From: Bacillota bacterium | Lineage (GTDB): Bacteria > Bacillota > Clostridia > Acetivibrionales > DTU013 | Length of the DNA: 17,016 bases | Assembly (NCBI GenBank): GCA_023399355.1 | Contig: JAEWQC010000108.1 | Coordinates: 1-17,016 of the forward strand | Direction of reading: 5' to 3' | Shown: positions 15,360-17,016 of the stretch, in pieces | How positions within the stretch are numbered: position 1 is the stretch's first letter | How the letters are laid out: every line of letters begins with the position of its first letter | Notes under the pieces: model-generated | What the model saw: only the letters and a program-made list of their open reading frames with translations | Database searches by the model: none | What the model was told of the DNA's origin: nothing | Translations under genes and position numbers: made by a program

Positions 15360-16489
15360 AAGCAGGATTATTGACATTCCACCATGCTCATCATTACGGG
15401 GCACAACTTCAGGCATATGCGCTCATGAAGGCGATTGCCAAAATAGGGACCGATTGTGAAATCATCAATTATGTCAGAAGCGATACCACGGAAGGCAACA
15501 GTCTTTTCAAGAAAGGTCTTTCGGCAAGGTCTCTTTTATCAAATGCCAATACTGTTTTAAATTATGGCAAGCTTAAAAAAAGGTATCAGAGGTTTGAAGA
15601 CTTTGTAAACCGGGACATGAAGCTATCTCCCAAATTCTACGGCACCTATGGGGCGCTTAAGGACGATGCGCCGGAATATGACGTTTATGTATGCGGAAGC
15701 GATCAAATCTGGAATCCGCTTATTTATAAGGAAAAAACATATGACCCGGCATTCTTTGCCGCTTTTGCACAAAGCGGGAAGAGGGTCGCCTATGCACCGA
15801 GCTTTGGAATAAATGAGATACCCGCAGACAAGCGGGAGGAGCTTGAAAAATATCTAGGAGGCTTTGAATGCCTCTCTGTCAGGGAGAAGCAGGGGGAAAA
15901 AATCATTCGGGACATCGCAGGGAAGGAAAGTCTGACCGTACTGGACCCCACCCTGCTGTTAACAGGCGAGGAGTGGGGAGGACAGGCGGCTGGTCCGGTA
16001 TTCGGTGAGCCCTATATTCTCTGTTATTTCATATCCGATGCAAGGAGATACTCGGAGTTTGTCGGTGCCCTGTCAAAAAAATATAACCTGCCGGTAGTTT
16101 CTCTATGTGGTTCCAGAAGGGTAGTGGGGCAGACCCGGCATACGGTAATGGATGCAGGACCCAGGGAGTTCCTCGGCCTGTTCCGGAATGCCTCCATGGT
16201 CTGTACGGATTCCTTCCATGGAACAGTATTTTCCATCAACTTCAATAAACGGTTTTTCTGCTTTGAATCTGCACAGAAAGCTGAAAAAACTGTAAATTCA
16301 AGACTTTACAGCATCTTGGAGAAGCTTGGACTCGTATCCAGGATTTTTTCGCACAAGATGGAATTAAGCGATTTCATGAAGTTTATTGCCGGTGGCTCCA
16401 TCAACATTGACTTTGCAGAGGTTGAACGCCTTCTTGGCACCGAACGCGAGTTATCCTTCAACTATTTAAAGGATTCTTTGCAGTTGTAA
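15356..16489 (+). CDS. Polysaccharide pyruvyl transferase family protein
   Basis: A 377-residue cytoplasmic protein of the polysaccharide pyruvyl transferase family (CsaB/WcaK-like), which transfers a pyruvyl group from phosphoenolpyruvate to a sugar as a ketal and so adds negative charge. Visible family features are the N-terminal TFHHAHHYGAQLQAYAL segment, VCGSDQIWNP (about 112-121), an AYAPSFG strand, and the C-terminal motif TDSFHGTVFSINF with its conserved histidine. The fold is GT-B-like. Translation is coupled to the flippase gene by an ATGA overlap, and AAGGAGG (15337-15343) lies 12 bases before the start. Being last in the operon and next to the redox and flippase genes, it probably decorates the repeat unit before export. 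The sugar acceptor is unknown, and some members have other activities. Confidence 0.87.
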   Translation: MKAGLLTFHHAHHYGAQLQAYALMKAIAKIGTDCEIINYVRSDTTEGNSLFKKGLSARSLLSNANTVLNYGKLKKRYQRFEDFVNRDMKLSPKFYGTYGALKDDAPEYDVYVCGSDQIWNPLIYKEKTYDPAFFAAFAQSGKRVAYAPSFGINEIPADKREELEKYLGGFECLSVREKQGEKIIRDIAGKESLTVLDPTLLLTGEEWGGQAAGPVFGEPYILCYFISDARRYSEFVGALSKKYNLPVVSLCGSRRVVGQTRHTVMDAGPREFLGLFRNASMVCTDSFHGTVFSINFNKRFFCFESAQKAEKTVNSRLYSILEKLGLVSRIFSHKMELSDFMKFIAGGSINIDFAEVERLLGTERELSFNYLKDSLQL

Positions 16490-16512
16490 ATGCAAATTAA
16501 AAAAACTATAAT
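16484..16512 (+). promoter_or_regulatory. Sigma-A promoter for the gene at the right edge
   Basis: TTGTAA (16484-16489) and a perfect TATAAT (16507-16512) are exactly 17 bases apart. The -35 includes the stop codon of the pyruvyl transferase gene. Transcription would begin near 16519. It marks the start of a new transcription unit after the polysaccharide operon; no terminator for that operon is visible before it. Confidence 0.7.
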
Positions 16513-16606
16513 AAACAGGTAGTGCAAAAGGGATATTGAGGTTAGTTTTCCCGTGAACCTTACCGATAAATCTTATAGGAACTTCTTCTGGAATGGGGTT
16601 GACAGT

Positions 16607-17016
16607 ATGAGTTTATTACCCTGGAAATCGAGTCGGAAGGTGAATTTCGATACAAAGACCTTAAGAAAAAACGATATCTCGCTTCTGATATTGGATGAGC
16701 GATTCAACAAGCTTTTTACCAACACCCCCAAGACGCCTGCCATTGAACGCTGTGAGTGCAGGCTGAAGGACCTTCTTAAGGAAGAATCCCGTCTGCTGGC
16801 AGAACAAAAGGAAATCGCCCTATCGAAAAAAAAGCATATGGATAAGATCATGAAGCTGACTCCGGCTGTTTTTGAACAAAACGATGAAAACGCCAAGAAA
16901 GAGATGCAGCTTTCAGAAAGTGAAATAAAAAGGATTAATGATAGAAGCGTCAAAATCAGCGAGCTGCTGGAACGGATGCCCGACAGGATAAAACAGGCAA
17001 ATCTGGAGTTGCTGGA
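16607..17016 (+). CDS. Unknown helix-rich protein, N-terminal part (3' end outside window)
   Basis: The frame is open from the ATG at 16607 to the window end (136 codons plus two bases), so the C-terminus is missing. I do not recognise a named family. The protein is soluble, charged and largely helical. From about residue 50 onward it is rich in K, E, L and M with heptad-like spacing (RLKDLLKEESRLLAEQKEIA, SESEIKRINDRSVKISELLE), which suggests a coiled coil. No signal peptide or membrane segment is seen. An upstream in-frame GTG at 16553, preceded by GAGGT (16538-16542), would add 18 residues and fits the promoter at 16484-16512 with a 34-base leader; the ATG has only a weak GGGG eight bases ahead. 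The true start is undecided. Confidence 0.65.
   Translation, partial: MSLLPWKSSRKVNFDTKTLRKNDISLLILDERFNKLFTNTPKTPAIERCECRLKDLLKEESRLLAEQKEIALSKKKHMDKIMKLTPAVFEQNDENAKKEMQLSESEIKRINDRSVKISELLERMPDRIKQANLELL

Overview
The window reads as chromosomal DNA from a low-to-mid-GC, spore-forming Firmicute, most likely a clostridium. This is an inference from three things: strong AGGAGG-type ribosome binding sites with TTG and GTG starts, a SpoVB-type flippase with a MrfAB repair pair, and near-consensus CtsR operators upstream of a small heat-shock gene. No tRNA, rRNA, CRISPR array, insertion sequence or phage gene was seen.

Left part (1-6729). The window opens inside the 3' part of mrfA, a DEAD/DEAH-type helicase with a C-terminal four-cysteine zinc motif. 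After a 200-base gap comes mrfB, a DEDDh exonuclease. Together they match the MrfAB DNA-damage repair pair known from Bacillus subtilis. Tail to tail with mrfB, and overlapping it by 38 bases, is a large minus-strand gene for a membrane c-di-GMP enzyme: extracytoplasmic sensor, seven membrane helices, PAS, GGDEF and HD-GYP. It is divergent from a SpoVB/MurJ-type lipid-linked sugar flippase.

Middle part (6730-9315). A 302-base control region precedes an Hsp20 chaperone. It holds two perfect CtsR boxes flanking an extended -10 promoter, then a 16-bp periodic repeat built around a CtsR-like half site. Convergent to hsp20 is a MocR-type regulator (GntR winged helix fused to an aminotransferase-like domain). 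Its own promoter is covered by a perfect 22-bp palindrome.

Right part (9316-16489). Six co-directional genes look like an extracellular polysaccharide operon: GT-B glycosyltransferase, membrane-anchored DUF4330 protein, O-antigen ligase/polymerase-like membrane protein, ferredoxin-FrhB-like iron-sulfur protein, Wzx-like flippase and polysaccharide pyruvyl transferase. Two junctions are ATGA overlaps. One gap carries a strong stem-loop without a U-run that may set expression of the last two genes. The likely flow is repeat-unit assembly, export, polymerisation or ligation, and pyruvyl decoration, with the redox protein's role unknown.

Right edge (16490-17016). A good sigma-A promoter overlaps the stop codon of the pyruvyl transferase gene. 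It drives a new, incomplete gene for a charged, helix-rich protein of unknown function.
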